Assembly (NCBI GenBank): GCA_002493515.1
Contig: DKYZ01000014.1
Location: 1-19,988, forward strand
DNA from: Porphyromonadaceae bacterium UBA7087
GTDB taxonomy: Bacteria; Bacteroidota; Bacteroidia; Bacteroidales; Muribaculaceae
Length of the DNA stretch: 19,988 nt
Reading direction: 5' to 3'
Shown here: piece after piece, positions 1-7,917 of the stretch
Position numbering within the stretch: position 1 is the stretch's first letter
Layout of the letters: the number at the start of each line of letters is the position of its first letter
Translations under genes and position numbers: made by a program
The notes under the pieces: model-generated
Told to the model about the DNA's origin: nothing
Seen by the model: the letters and a program-made list of their open reading frames with translations, nothing else
Databases searched by the model: none

Positions 1-75
1 CACACTCAATGAAACAGTATCCCCCATTTTCATGTTTCCCGCTCTCTGTCAATAAAGTCCATTGTCGTTTTTTGA

Positions 76-114
76 TTTACATTTTTCAGAACATGATGTT
101 CTGAAAAATGTAAA
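76..114. repeat. Perfect 19-bp palindrome with 1-nt centre
   Basis: The left arm reads TTTACATTTTTCAGAACAT; a single G at 95 is followed by its exact reverse complement at 96-114. As RNA it would fold into a hairpin of about 17 bp with a 5-nt loop on either strand. It lies about 90 nt beyond the stop of the minus-strand TPM gene. No T-run follows it on either strand, so it is not a standard intrinsic terminator. It could stabilise a 3' end, bind a dimeric protein, or be a remnant of a mobile element. The symmetry is certain; the role is unknown. Confidence 0.85.
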
Positions 115-143
115 ATATAAAATATGGTTAATGTGTGGTAAGG

Positions 144-176
144 GTCAGATTGTCAAGCGTTTCCATACAATCTGAC
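144..176 (-). terminator. 3' hairpin after the TPM gene, possible terminator
   Basis: GTCAGATTGT at 144-153 is exactly complementary to ACAATCTGAC at 167-176, giving a 10-bp stem with a 13-nt loop. It lies 28 nt beyond the stop codon of the minus-strand TPM gene. No U-tract follows, so termination here is uncertain; mRNA 3'-end protection is equally possible. The rest of positions 1-204 shows nothing coding. Confidence 0.35.
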
Positions 177-204
177 GAATGGCTTGCCTTGGATGCGGAG
201 GGGT

Positions 205-1512
205 TTACCAGCCGCCCGACGCGCCTCCGCCACCGGTGGAGCCGCCTCCGAAACCACCTCCGCCGAAGCCGCCGCCCCCGAAGCCGCCGCCCCCGCCACG
301 GCGGCTGCCGAGGGCTGAGCCTACCGCCGCTCCGAGAATTGCCGCTGTGGCGGCACCGTCGTCCTTTTTCGGTATTCGGTAGCGTGAGCGTTGCTGGTGA
401 TGGCAGAAGAGACATTCATAGACGCGCTCCCCCTCTCCGGCATGGCGTGTGGTGGGCGGCACGACAGTCTTGTCATATTTCAATCCCATGGCAATCGTGC
501 CACACGACGGGCATTTGCTGTATTTCACCTGGCGGGCCTTGAAGGGGAAACGCTCCACCGTGCCGCAGTGCGGACATTCCCATACGTCATAATCCACGGT
601 CTTGAGCTTCTCCTCGAAATCCTGCGAGGGTGAAAGAAGAGCGTTGTCCTCCTCCTCGCCGAGGCGTTTCATCTTATGGCCGCACGTGTCGCATTTGCGC
701 GGCCTTGTCCTGACCGTGCGGTATCTCCACAGGGCGAGCAGGGCGAAAACCAGTCCCGCGCCGAGCGATAGTGCTGCCGCACCCCAATACGTAGGCAGAT
801 GTCTGCGCCACATCAGGGTTTTCTCGTAGGGGTCGAGGCGGCGTCCGGCGCGCATGTCGTAGACGAAGAGCCCCAGCGCGAACAGAAACGCGCAGAATGC
901 CACAATCTCGATAAACTGCCATATCACCTCTGTGGAAAGCACTTTTGTCGCGCCCGCGAAGTTGTCCGACTGGTCAGACTTCAGTTCGGCGGCCACAGCC
1001 GGGTCGGTCATGGCGGCATATATGTCGGCCGTGGTTTCCTCCACGGCTTTGTCCAGATTCCCTTCCTTCATGGCCGGAACAATGCTGTTGCGTATGATTT
1101 TCGCGCACGAGACATCGGGAAGCACCCCCTCCGCGCCGTAGCCCGTCTGTATGCGTGCCCGGCGCTGCTCCATGGCGATGACCAGCAGCACTCCGTTGTC
1201 CTTGTCTGATTTCCCGAGCCCCCAGTCTGTGAAGAGCTTCTCGGAGAAATCCTCTATCGGCATGTCGCCTATAGAGGGGACTATTGCCACTGCCACCTCA
1301 GCGGATGTTGACTGGCGCAGACGCCAGAGCCGTTCGTTGACACTGTTTTTCGCTCCGGCGCTCATGTATCCTCCGGGGTCGGAGACGAAATCATATCGGT
1401 TGGCTACGTTTACGTTTTCCATCTGCGATGGGGTGTAGACGCGCTCTGCCCTGGCGCCGCAGCAGAGCAGGGCGCATATGGCGAGGAGAAGTATTGTCAG
1501 TCTGTTTCTCAT
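205..1512 (-). CDS. TPM-domain (YgcG-like) membrane protein with zinc ribbons and Gly-rich tail
   Basis: This 435-residue protein starts with a signal peptide (hydrophobic core about residues 5-17, likely cut near residue 22). A TPM domain follows at about 30-185, with recognisable blocks such as FTDWGLGKSDKDNGVLLVIA and IQTGYGAEGVLPD. Two membrane segments lie at about 197-219 and 240-261. After the second come four CxxC pairs (about residues 272, 314, 334 and 366), which suggest two zinc ribbons. The end is a GGGGF repeat closing in SGGW, as in many YgcG-type proteins. TPM domains are often linked to membrane-protein quality control (one plant member acts in photosystem II repair), but no reaction is assigned here. 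It starts 15 nt after the dGTPase stop, so the two are probably cotranscribed. The zinc-ribbon insertion is the unusual part. The family call is good; the function is unknown. Confidence 0.85.
   Translation of the reverse strand: MRNRLTILLLAICALLCCGARAERVYTPSQMENVNVANRYDFVSDPGGYMSAGAKNSVNERLWRLRQSTSAEVAVAIVPSIGDMPIEDFSEKLFTDWGLGKSDKDNGVLLVIAMEQRRARIQTGYGAEGVLPDVSCAKIIRNSIVPAMKEGNLDKAVEETTADIYAAMTDPAVAAELKSDQSDNFAGATKVLSTEVIWQFIEIVAFCAFLFALGLFVYDMRAGRRLDPYEKTLMWRRHLPTYWGAAALSLGAGLVFALLALWRYRTVRTRPRKCDTCGHKMKRLGEEEDNALLSPSQDFEEKLKTVDYDVWECPHCGTVERFPFKARQVKYSKCPSCGTIAMGLKYDKTVVPPTTRHAGEGERVYECLFCHHQQRSRYRIPKKDDGAATAAILGAAVGSALGSRRGGGGGFGGGGFGGGGFGGGSTGGGGASGGW
251..295 (-). repeat. 15-bp tandem repeat encoding GGGGF units
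   Basis: Three consecutive 15-bp units (251-265, 266-280, 281-295) are nearly identical; the last two are exact copies of AAGCCGCCGCCCCCG on the plus strand. They encode the glycine-rich tail of the TPM protein. Such repeats can change copy number by slippage without shifting frame. Confidence 0.8.
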
Positions 1513-1527
1513 ATCCGGGATAATTTT

Positions 1528-2853
1528 TTATACGGCCGGCAGGGAGTGGCCGTTAAGTTTTCTGAAAAGATTCAGCGCGTAGACGTCGGTCATGCCCGAG
1601 ACATGGTCGAGGACGCCCTGTATCCTTGTATATAACGAGTCGGAACCTATGTCGTATTGTCCGGGAATGGTCTCGAGCAGCAGCCGCGAGAAGTTTCTTT
1701 CGGGATGAATCACGGCCTCCATGAGTGAATTCAGCAGATAGGTGATAATCCGGTTGCCGGCAATCTCCACGTCAATCACGTCGGGAGCCATGTAGATTTT
1801 TTTGCGGGCTATGGCGGCGCAGCGTCCGTAGCCCTCCCTCAGGCGCGGTGATGCCTGGTCGATGAGGGAGCCTTCAAGCTCTCCCCTGAGGAGACTTGTC
1901 TCGTTTTCGGCGAATACGCGGGCGCAATCGCCGACGAGGGCCCCGATGACGTTTGAGCGCAGGTAGCCCACTTTCTCATTGGGGTCGTCGAGGTGTCCCA
2001 TTCCGCGGCGCATGCGTGCGGCGTCCTCCTCTCCGAAGAAGCCGAGGAAGAGGGATGCCACTTCGTCGAGGGAGAGTATCGCGAGGCGGTGGGCATCCTC
2101 GATGTCCATTATCTGATAGCAGATGTCGTCGGCGGCCTCCATCAGGTATACGAGAGGGTGGCGCGCGAATCGGCCCGGCTCAAGTTCCGGGATGCCGAGT
2201 TCGGCGGCTATGCGGCGGTAGAGGGACTCTTCCGACTCGAAGAATCCGAATTTGGGGTGGTTCGGCTCTGCGAGCATTGATGTGCGGGGATACTTCACCA
2301 TGGCGGCCAGTGTGCTGTAGGTCATTGCGAAGCCACCCTGGCGGCGTCCGACAAACTGGTGGGTAAGGAGGCGGAAAGAGTTGGCGTTCCCCTCGAAGTT
2401 CACCAGGTCGGCCCATTGCCTTTCGCTCAGGCGTTCCCTTAGTTGCTGTCCTTCCCCCTCGCTGAAGTATGTTGCGATTGTCTTCTCTCCCGAGTGTCCG
2501 AAGGGAGGGTTCCCGAGGTCGTGGCATAGGCATGCGGCCGCCACTATGTCTGGGAAGTCGTCGAAACCGGTTCCGCATCTGCTGTCGCCGTGCATATCCC
2601 GCAGCCTGAGCGCGGCCTCCTTGGCCATGGAGCGTCCTACTGAGGCGACTTCCAGGCTGTGGGTCAGACGGTTGTGGACGAAGATGCTTCCCGGGAGGGG
2701 GAATACCTGTGTCTTATTTTGCAGCCTCCGGAAAGGAGAGGAGAAGACCATACGGTCGTAATCGCGCTGAAAATCGCTGCGCGTGTGGTTGCGAGGGTCA
2801 TGAAAACGCTCCATGCCCAGTCTTTTGTCGCTTATGAGTCTGCTCCAGTCCAT
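1528..2853 (-). CDS. dgt: Deoxyguanosinetriphosphate triphosphohydrolase (dGTPase)
   Basis: This 441-residue cytosolic enzyme belongs to the HD-domain dGTPase family, which hydrolyses dGTP (and often other dNTPs) to the deoxynucleoside and triphosphate, limiting dNTP pools. The N-terminal block FSSPFRRLQNKTQVFPL is typical. The metal-binding HD motif is clear: HNRLTHSLEV puts a histidine at 65, and CHDLGNPPFGHSGE supplies H111-D112 with H120. A later aspartate in LMEAADDICYQI completes the metal site. Length is normal for the Bacteroidota form. The ATG at 2853 is preceded on the coding strand by AAAAGGA. A strong promoter lies about 70-100 nt upstream. The TPM gene follows after 15 nt. No defects are visible. 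I am confident of the family; exact nucleotide preference cannot be read from sequence. Confidence 0.95.
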   Translation of the reverse strand: MDWSRLISDKRLGMERFHDPRNHTRSDFQRDYDRMVFSSPFRRLQNKTQVFPLPGSIFVHNRLTHSLEVASVGRSMAKEAALRLRDMHGDSRCGTGFDDFPDIVAAACLCHDLGNPPFGHSGEKTIATYFSEGEGQQLRERLSERQWADLVNFEGNANSFRLLTHQFVGRRQGGFAMTYSTLAAMVKYPRTSMLAEPNHPKFGFFESEESLYRRIAAELGIPELEPGRFARHPLVYLMEAADDICYQIMDIEDAHRLAILSLDEVASLFLGFFGEEDAARMRRGMGHLDDPNEKVGYLRSNVIGALVGDCARVFAENETSLLRGELEGSLIDQASPRLREGYGRCAAIARKKIYMAPDVIDVEIAGNRIITYLLNSLMEAVIHPERNFSRLLLETIPGQYDIGSDSLYTRIQGVLDHVSGMTDVYALNLFRKLNGHSLPAV

Positions 2854-2924
2854 TCCTTTTGCCTATGATAGAAACGTGTAATCCGGCATCCGCAGCCCGA
2901 GGCCGCGGGTATCCTTAGTCTGCC

Positions 2925-2956
2925 CAAAGTTACAATAAAAACGCCATTCCGGCAAA
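2925..2956 (-). promoter_or_regulatory. Bacteroidota sigma promoter for the dGTPase operon
   Basis: On the minus strand, TTTG (2956-2953) is separated by 20 nt from TAACTTTG (2932-2925), matching the Bacteroidota -33/-7 consensus. Transcription would begin near 2918, giving a leader of about 65 nt. The remaining sequence up to 3034 shows no clear terminator for the symporter gene. Confidence 0.7.
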
Positions 2957-3034
2957 TAGGTTCTGCCTTTTCTTCAGGCGTGATTGTCGGCAAATCTACA
3001 TTTTATTCTGGAATCTTGATTTGCGGAATCGGCT

Positions 3035-4435
3035 TCAGTCGGGCCAGCATTCGGTTTCGGAGGCGATTTTCGGGATGGTGGAGCGTCGGTAGACGGGGTT
3101 GCGTCCCAGTCGTTTCTGCTGTTCGTAGTCTTTGAGCAGGATGACGGCGTATTTCCAGAGGAATGCCAAGGCCGTGAGGTTGACCAGGGTCATCAGCCCC
3201 ATGAATATGTCGGCCAGTCCCCAGGCGAGGTCCAGGGAAGTGACCGCTCCGGTGAACACCATCGCAGAGACCGCGAATTTATATACATTCACAGCAGTGT
3301 CGGAATCCTTGATAAACCGGAGGTTGGTCTCCCCGTAATAGTAATTGGAGACGATACTTGTGAAGGCGAAGAAGAATACGGCCACAGAAACGAAGGCAGA
3401 GCCTGCCGCTCCGATCTCGCTCTCCAGCGACAGCTGGGTCAGCCGGATGCCTGACTCGCCCGAGGTATACACCCCGGAACACAGGATTATGATGGCGGTG
3501 CATGTGCAGATAAGGAGAGTGTCGGTGAAGACGGCGAATGCCTGTATCAGACCCTGCTTCACAGGATGGCTCACAGCCGCCGTGGCCGCGACGTTCGGAG
3601 CCGAACCCTCACCGGCCTCGTTGCTGAACAGGCCACGTTTCACACCCATCATTATCGTCATTCCCAGTCCGCCGCCCACCACGGAATCGCCGCTGAAAGC
3701 ATCGGTCACTATGGCCTGCAGGACATAGGGAATCTTTCCGGCGCTCATCACCAGGATGACTATGGCCAACAGGATGTATAGCCCTGCCATCACAGGCACT
3801 ACAATCTCGCTGAAGCGTGAGATACGGTGGATGCCTCCCCATATCACCACCGCCGTCATGACTGCCAGGACCACCCCCACCGGATATACAGGCAGCCCGA
3901 ACGACTTGTCGAGGGCTGCCGTGATGGTGTTGGCCTGCACCGAATTGAAGGCGAGTCCGAACGTAAGCGATATGAGGATGGCGAAAACTATCGCGAACCA
4001 TCTCTTGCCCATGCCTTTCTGTATATAGTAGGCCGGACCGCCACGGAAAGAGTCGGATGCCTTAGTCTTGAATAGCTGGGCCAGGGTGGACTCCACGAAT
4101 GCGGAGGACGCGCCGAGAAGGGCTATGACCCACATCCAGAACACCGAGCCCGGGCCGCCTATGGCTATGGCCGTGGCTACGCCGGCGAGATTGCCGGTGC
4201 CGACACGCGATGCGATGGAGACGGCGAACGCCTGGAAGGAGCTGACGCTGTGACGCCTGTCGGCTCCGTCGGCGTTCTCGCGTTTCCCCGAGGATCAGAG
4301 AAGCCTTAGCATTTCCATGAACATTCGGAACTGCACGCCGCGCGTGCGGATAGTGAACCATACGGCAGCGGCCAGAAGCACCGCTATGAGGATATAGGTC
4401 CAGAGTATGTCGTTGACGGTATTGAGAATTTCCAT
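3035..4435 (-). pseudogene. Sodium:alanine/amino-acid symporter (AGCS), interrupted by in-frame TGA
   Basis: The reading frame from the ATG at 4435 to the stop at 3035 encodes an AGCS-family secondary transporter of 466 positions, normal full length. It starts MEILNTVNDILWTYILIAVL, keeps SRVGTGNLAG (about residues 72-82, a Na+/substrate-site region), then FWMWVIALLGASSAFVESTLAQ, GGPAYYIQKG and several further membrane segments. Codon 47 (plus-strand TCA at 4295-4297) is TGA, between MEMLRLL and SSGKREN. No other frame disruption is seen, and everything after it reads in the same frame. TGA is a true stop in neighbouring genes such as gldN and the methyltransferase. Restart at the GTG at 4144 would lose about the first 97 residues, including a conserved segment. 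It is probably a recently inactivated gene, or a sequencing error; the family call itself is strong. Confidence 0.85.
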
Positions 4436-4458
4436 TGGCGTATTACGGGTGCTGGTTG

Positions 4459-4491
4459 TTGTTTCAACACGCGGGGCGGCGATAATGTTTG
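4459..4491 (+). promoter_or_regulatory. Possible promoter of the por/gld cluster
   Basis: TTG at 4459-4461 is followed after 22 nt by AATGTTTG at 4484-4491, one mismatch from TAnnTTTG. If used, the porT leader would be about 110 nt. It is the best candidate in the 175-nt gap shared with the divergent symporter gene, but the match is imperfect. No good promoter was found for the symporter. Confidence 0.3.
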
Positions 4492-4610
4492 CTCAGTCTC
4501 CGGTATGCCGGATGCCGGAGCGTGCGCCAAAGATGATGAGGATGTGTCAAATAATGTGAAACCGTCGTCTCACGGCAATAAGCCCGCTCGCATTTCCGTT
4601 ATTGTTGCAT

Positions 4611-5369
4611 ATGAAACGAATTTTCAACGGCATATCATACCATTCAGGCGGAAGCAGGCTGCTGACCGCCGTTCTGGCGTGTCTGTTGCTGCTTGCCGCC
4701 GCGCCCGCCGCCTCGGCCAAACCCGGCGACAAGCTTCTCAACCGCCCGTATGCCGATATGAAAAGAATGCATCTCGGATTTTCCGTCGGGATGCATCTCC
4801 AGGACCTTAACTTCACCCACAACGGCTTCCTTACCCCCGACGGGCAGAGGTGGGTGGCGGAGGTGCCGGGCTTTTCCCCGGGCTTCTGCGTCAACGTGCT
4901 CGGCGACCTTCGCCTGCACAAGTATTTCAACCTCCGTCTCTCGCCCGGCATGTATTTCGGAAGCAAGACAGTGACGATGGTGGATTATCTGAGCGACCAA
5001 AAGCGGACGCAGGACGTGAAGAGTGCCTATGTGGTGGTGCCTCTCGACCTCAAGATATCGGGTGACAGGCTCGGCAACTGCCGTCCGTATGCCACTGTAG
5101 GCGGCATGGCCACCTACGACGTCAGCAAGAAGAGGAGCGAGAGCCTCATGTTCAATGCTGCCGACTTCTATCTCTCCGTAGGCTTCGGGGTGGACTTCTA
5201 TCTTCCGTTTTTCAAACTCAATCCGGAAGTGAAGTTCTGTTTCGGACTCACCGACATCCTCAAGCATGACCGTCCCGACCTGGTGGACGACACGGAGACC
5301 ATAAAGGTGACGCAGTCGCTGAAGAAGGTGAAGTCGAATATGGTGGTGTTCACATTTTATTTCGAATAG
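4611..5369 (+). CDS. porT: PorT-family outer-membrane barrel, type IX secretion
   Basis: The 252-residue product has a signal peptide (hydrophobic core about residues 17-33, likely cut after ASA at 36). The mature start contains LNRPYADMKRMHLGFSVGMH followed by LQDLNF, the hallmark of PorT-family proteins. The rest alternates short amphipathic strands (for example LRLHKYFNLRLSPGMYF and SAYVVVPLDLKIS) and ends in MVVFTFYFE, a typical C-terminal barrel strand with a terminal aromatic. PorT is required for type IX secretion in Porphyromonas gingivalis, but its biochemical step is not settled. I chose the ATG at 4611 because the TTG codons at 4602 and 4605 would add only three residues. It lies 2 nt before porP, so it is very likely in the same transcript as the core genes. 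Confidence 0.82.
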   Translation: MKRIFNGISYHSGGSRLLTAVLACLLLLAAAPAASAKPGDKLLNRPYADMKRMHLGFSVGMHLQDLNFTHNGFLTPDGQRWVAEVPGFSPGFCVNVLGDLRLHKYFNLRLSPGMYFGSKTVTMVDYLSDQKRTQDVKSAYVVVPLDLKISGDRLGNCRPYATVGGMATYDVSKKRSESLMFNAADFYLSVGFGVDFYLPFFKLNPEVKFCFGLTDILKHDRPDLVDDTETIKVTQSLKKVKSNMVVFTFYFE

Positions 5370-5371
5370 AC

Positions 5372-6412
5372 ATGCGGATTACGGAAAAAATATCGTCAGT
5401 ACGGCGGCCAATCAGGGCCACTGCCGGTAAGCTGCGGCATATTCCGGTTGTCGTGGCGTTTATGGCAATGCTGGCTGCTGTCTTGCCGGCGTCGGCACAG
5501 AGCGACATCCAGTTTACTCAATACTGGGCGGTGCCGGCCTATTATAATCCGGCGGCCACCGGCTCCACCGACTTCCTGCGCATCCGCGGCGGAGCACGCC
5601 TGCAGTGGGTGGGAATAGAGAACGCTCCGAAGAGCTTCCTTATCCAGGCAGATTCCCCCCTGCGTCTTTTCAAAAAGAAGATAGGAGTGGGGCTCACCAT
5701 GATGCAGGAGTCGCTCGGACTCTTCTCCAATATGCTCATCAACGCACAGGGCAGCTATAAGCTCAAGCTGTTCAAGGGTGAGCTCAGTGTCGGTGTGCAG
5801 GTAGGCTATTACAACACGAAATTCAAGGGCTCCGAAGTCTATATCCCAGACGGCGACGACTACCACCAGCCCACTGACCCCGGCATTCCCACGCAGGACC
5901 TTACCGGAAGCGCGGTGGATTTCAGTCTCGGGGCCTTCTATACGCATAAGTATTTCTATGCCGGCATAGCCGGGCAACACCTCACCTCCCCGAAGGTGAC
6001 GATGAGCATCGAGGGTTCGGAATCGACCGAATCGCAGCAGTATGAGACGGAGCTGGCGCGTATGCTCTATTTTACGGGGGGCGGCAATATTGCGCTCCGC
6101 AATACGTTATTTGAAATGCAGCCCTCCCTGATGGTGAAGACTGATTTCAACACATTCTCCGCCGAAGTAACCATGCGCGCCACCTACAACAAGTTCATCA
6201 CTTTCGGGCTCGGCTACCGCTGGAAAGACGCCGTGAGCGTGATGGTGGGGGCTGAGTATAAGAATTTCTTTCTCGGATATGCCTACGACTATCCCACGAG
6301 CGCCATTTCCAAGGCATCGTCAGGCAGCCATGAGATTGTGGCGGGATACAGGCTCAAACTCGATTTTTCAGGCAAAAACAGAAACAAACACCGTTCCATT
6401 CGGATAATGTAG
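5372..6412 (+). CDS. porP: PorP/SprF family type IX secretion membrane protein
   Basis: This 346-residue protein begins with a long signal peptide (basic region to about residue 23, hydrophobic core 24-40, likely cut after ASA at 42). The mature start, SDIQFTQYWAVPAYYNPAAT, is the diagnostic opening of the PorP/SprF family. The remainder is rich in beta strands, as expected for an outer-membrane barrel (IGVGLTMMQESLGLF, FTFGLGYRWKD-like strands). PorP is needed for type IX secretion in P. gingivalis, and SprF-type paralogues assist individual secreted proteins; association with the PorK/N ring is known from the family. The gene starts 2 nt after porT and 5 nt separate it from gldK, the usual porP-K-L-M-N order. 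This placement favours the core PorP over an accessory SprF copy. Confidence 0.93.
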   Translation: MRITEKISSVRRPIRATAGKLRHIPVVVAFMAMLAAVLPASAQSDIQFTQYWAVPAYYNPAATGSTDFLRIRGGARLQWVGIENAPKSFLIQADSPLRLFKKKIGVGLTMMQESLGLFSNMLINAQGSYKLKLFKGELSVGVQVGYYNTKFKGSEVYIPDGDDYHQPTDPGIPTQDLTGSAVDFSLGAFYTHKYFYAGIAGQHLTSPKVTMSIEGSESTESQQYETELARMLYFTGGGNIALRNTLFEMQPSLMVKTDFNTFSAEVTMRATYNKFITFGLGYRWKDAVSVMVGAEYKNFFLGYAYDYPTSAISKASSGSHEIVAGYRLKLDFSGKNRNKHRSIRIM

Positions 6413-6417
6413 CGATA

Positions 6418-7905
6418 ATGATGAAGAAGACAATGACAATATATTCACGTAGCCAGCGGCGCACGGCGCGCGGCTCCCTCGCGATGGCCGGGGCTGTGGC
6501 CGCCGGACTCCTGACGGCCTCCTGCATGTCGATGCGCGGAAGCTCGGCCGGAGGAGAGGTGACCGGCGTAGGCGGCTCCACGTTCGCGGAGCCCACACCC
6601 TACGGGATGGTGCTCGTAGACCGCGGAGGCTATGCGATGGGTCCCGTAAAGGGGGATTCCGTATGGGGCATAAAGGCAGACCCGAGAGGGGTCTCTGTGG
6701 ATGCCTTCTGGATGGACGAGACCGAGATCACAAACTCGAAGTACAAGCAGTTTGTGTTCTGGGTAAGAGATTCCATCATCCGCGAGCGTCTCGCCGATCC
6801 GGCATACGGCGGAAACGAGGCTTTCAAGATAGAGGAGGACAAGGAGGGAAATCCCATAAAGCCTTATCTCAACTGGAACAAGCCGATTCCCTGGCGCAAT
6901 CCCAACGAGGACGAGGAGAGGGCCATACAGAGTGTATACCGCACCAACCCCATCACGGGGCGCCGCGAGCTCGACCCGACACAGCTTAATTACGTATACG
7001 AGATTTTCAACCATACGGCGGCCGCGCAGCGGAAGAACCGCCTCGACCCGACCAGGCGCGAGTATAACACCGACATCCCCGTCTCCGACGAGCTGCCGAT
7101 AATATCGAAAGATACGGCATACTTCAACGAGGAGGGGGAGATTATCCGCGAGACTGTGAGCCGTCCGCTCACGGGCGACTATGATTTCCTGAACACCTAT
7201 ATCGTGAACGTCTATCCCGACACCACGGCCTGGATCAACGATTTCGACAACGCCTACAACGAGCCCTACACCAGAATGTATTTCTCCCACGCCGGCTACA
7301 ACGACTATCCCGTGGTAGGGGTGAGCTGGGAGCAGGCCAACGCCTTCTCCAACTGGCGCACCGATTTCCTGCGGCGCTCGCTGGGCAAGGACGGAATCTA
7401 CATAGAGCCATACCGCCTGCCGACCGAGGCAGAATGGGAGTATGCGGCCAGGGCCGGAAATTCCGAGAGCTCATATCCCTGGGAGGAGATCCTGCCGATG
7501 GACGAGCGGGGATGCTTCTACGCCAACTTCAAGCCCATGGAGGGGGATTACGTCAGGGACGGCCACGTCATCACGTCGCCTGTGGGCACATTCAAGGCCA
7601 ACGACTTCGGCCTGTACGACATGGCGGGAAACGTGAGCGAATGGACATCCACGGCCTACACCGAGAGCCTCAACAAGCTCACATCCGACCTCAATCCCGA
7701 ATATCGCTACGACGCGGCAAAGGAGGACCCCTACAAGATGAAACGCAAGATCGTGAGGGGTGGCTCCTGGAAAGACGTGGCGCACAATCTGCGTTCCGAC
7801 CTCAGGATGTGGGAATATCAGAACGAACAGAGAAGCTATATAGGATTCCGCAACGTGCGTTCGCAGATAGGATTCGCGAAGGGAACCCAGAAACGTAAGA
7901 AATAA
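6418..7905 (+). CDS. gldK: Type IX secretion ring lipoprotein GldK/PorK
   Basis: The product has 495 residues and a lipoprotein signal peptide with the cysteine at position 36 (LLTASC). It then shows a formylglycine-generating-enzyme-like (SUMF1) fold: MVLVDRGGYAMGP and VSVDAFWMDETEITNSKYKQF near the start, a long insert, then VVGVSWEQANAFSNWR, YRLPTEAEWEYAARAG, FGLYDMAGNVSEW and IVRGGSWKD. I saw none of the catalytic cysteines of true formylglycine enzymes, as expected for PorK. With PorN it forms the large ring under the outer membrane. Length is close to known PorK proteins. It follows porP by 5 nt and precedes gldL by 12 nt. Confidence 0.95.
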   Translation: MMKKTMTIYSRSQRRTARGSLAMAGAVAAGLLTASCMSMRGSSAGGEVTGVGGSTFAEPTPYGMVLVDRGGYAMGPVKGDSVWGIKADPRGVSVDAFWMDETEITNSKYKQFVFWVRDSIIRERLADPAYGGNEAFKIEEDKEGNPIKPYLNWNKPIPWRNPNEDEERAIQSVYRTNPITGRRELDPTQLNYVYEIFNHTAAAQRKNRLDPTRREYNTDIPVSDELPIISKDTAYFNEEGEIIRETVSRPLTGDYDFLNTYIVNVYPDTTAWINDFDNAYNEPYTRMYFSHAGYNDYPVVGVSWEQANAFSNWRTDFLRRSLGKDGIYIEPYRLPTEAEWEYAARAGNSESSYPWEEILPMDERGCFYANFKPMEGDYVRDGHVITSPVGTFKANDFGLYDMAGNVSEWTSTAYTESLNKLTSDLNPEYRYDAAKEDPYKMKRKIVRGGSWKDVAHNLRSDLRMWEYQNEQRSYIGFRNVRSQIGFAKGTQKRKK

Positions 7906-7917
7906 CAGAACCTGAAT

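Noticed and set aside
179..382. Proline-rich plus-strand open frame
   Set aside because: The PPPKPPP pattern is only the reverse reading of the Gly-rich tail of the TPM protein.
4062..4361. Frame-shifted open frame across the symporter break
   Set aside because: I considered a frameshift explanation, but the sequence on both sides of the TGA stays in one frame with family motifs, so a nonsense codon fits better.
4600..4607. TATTGTTG as a promoter just before porT
   Set aside because: It has a mismatch to TAnnTTTG and no TTG at the correct distance upstream.
6445..7290. 281-residue open frame on the minus strand
   Set aside because: It is antisense to gldK, whose SUMF1 motifs are clear, and contains no motif of its own.
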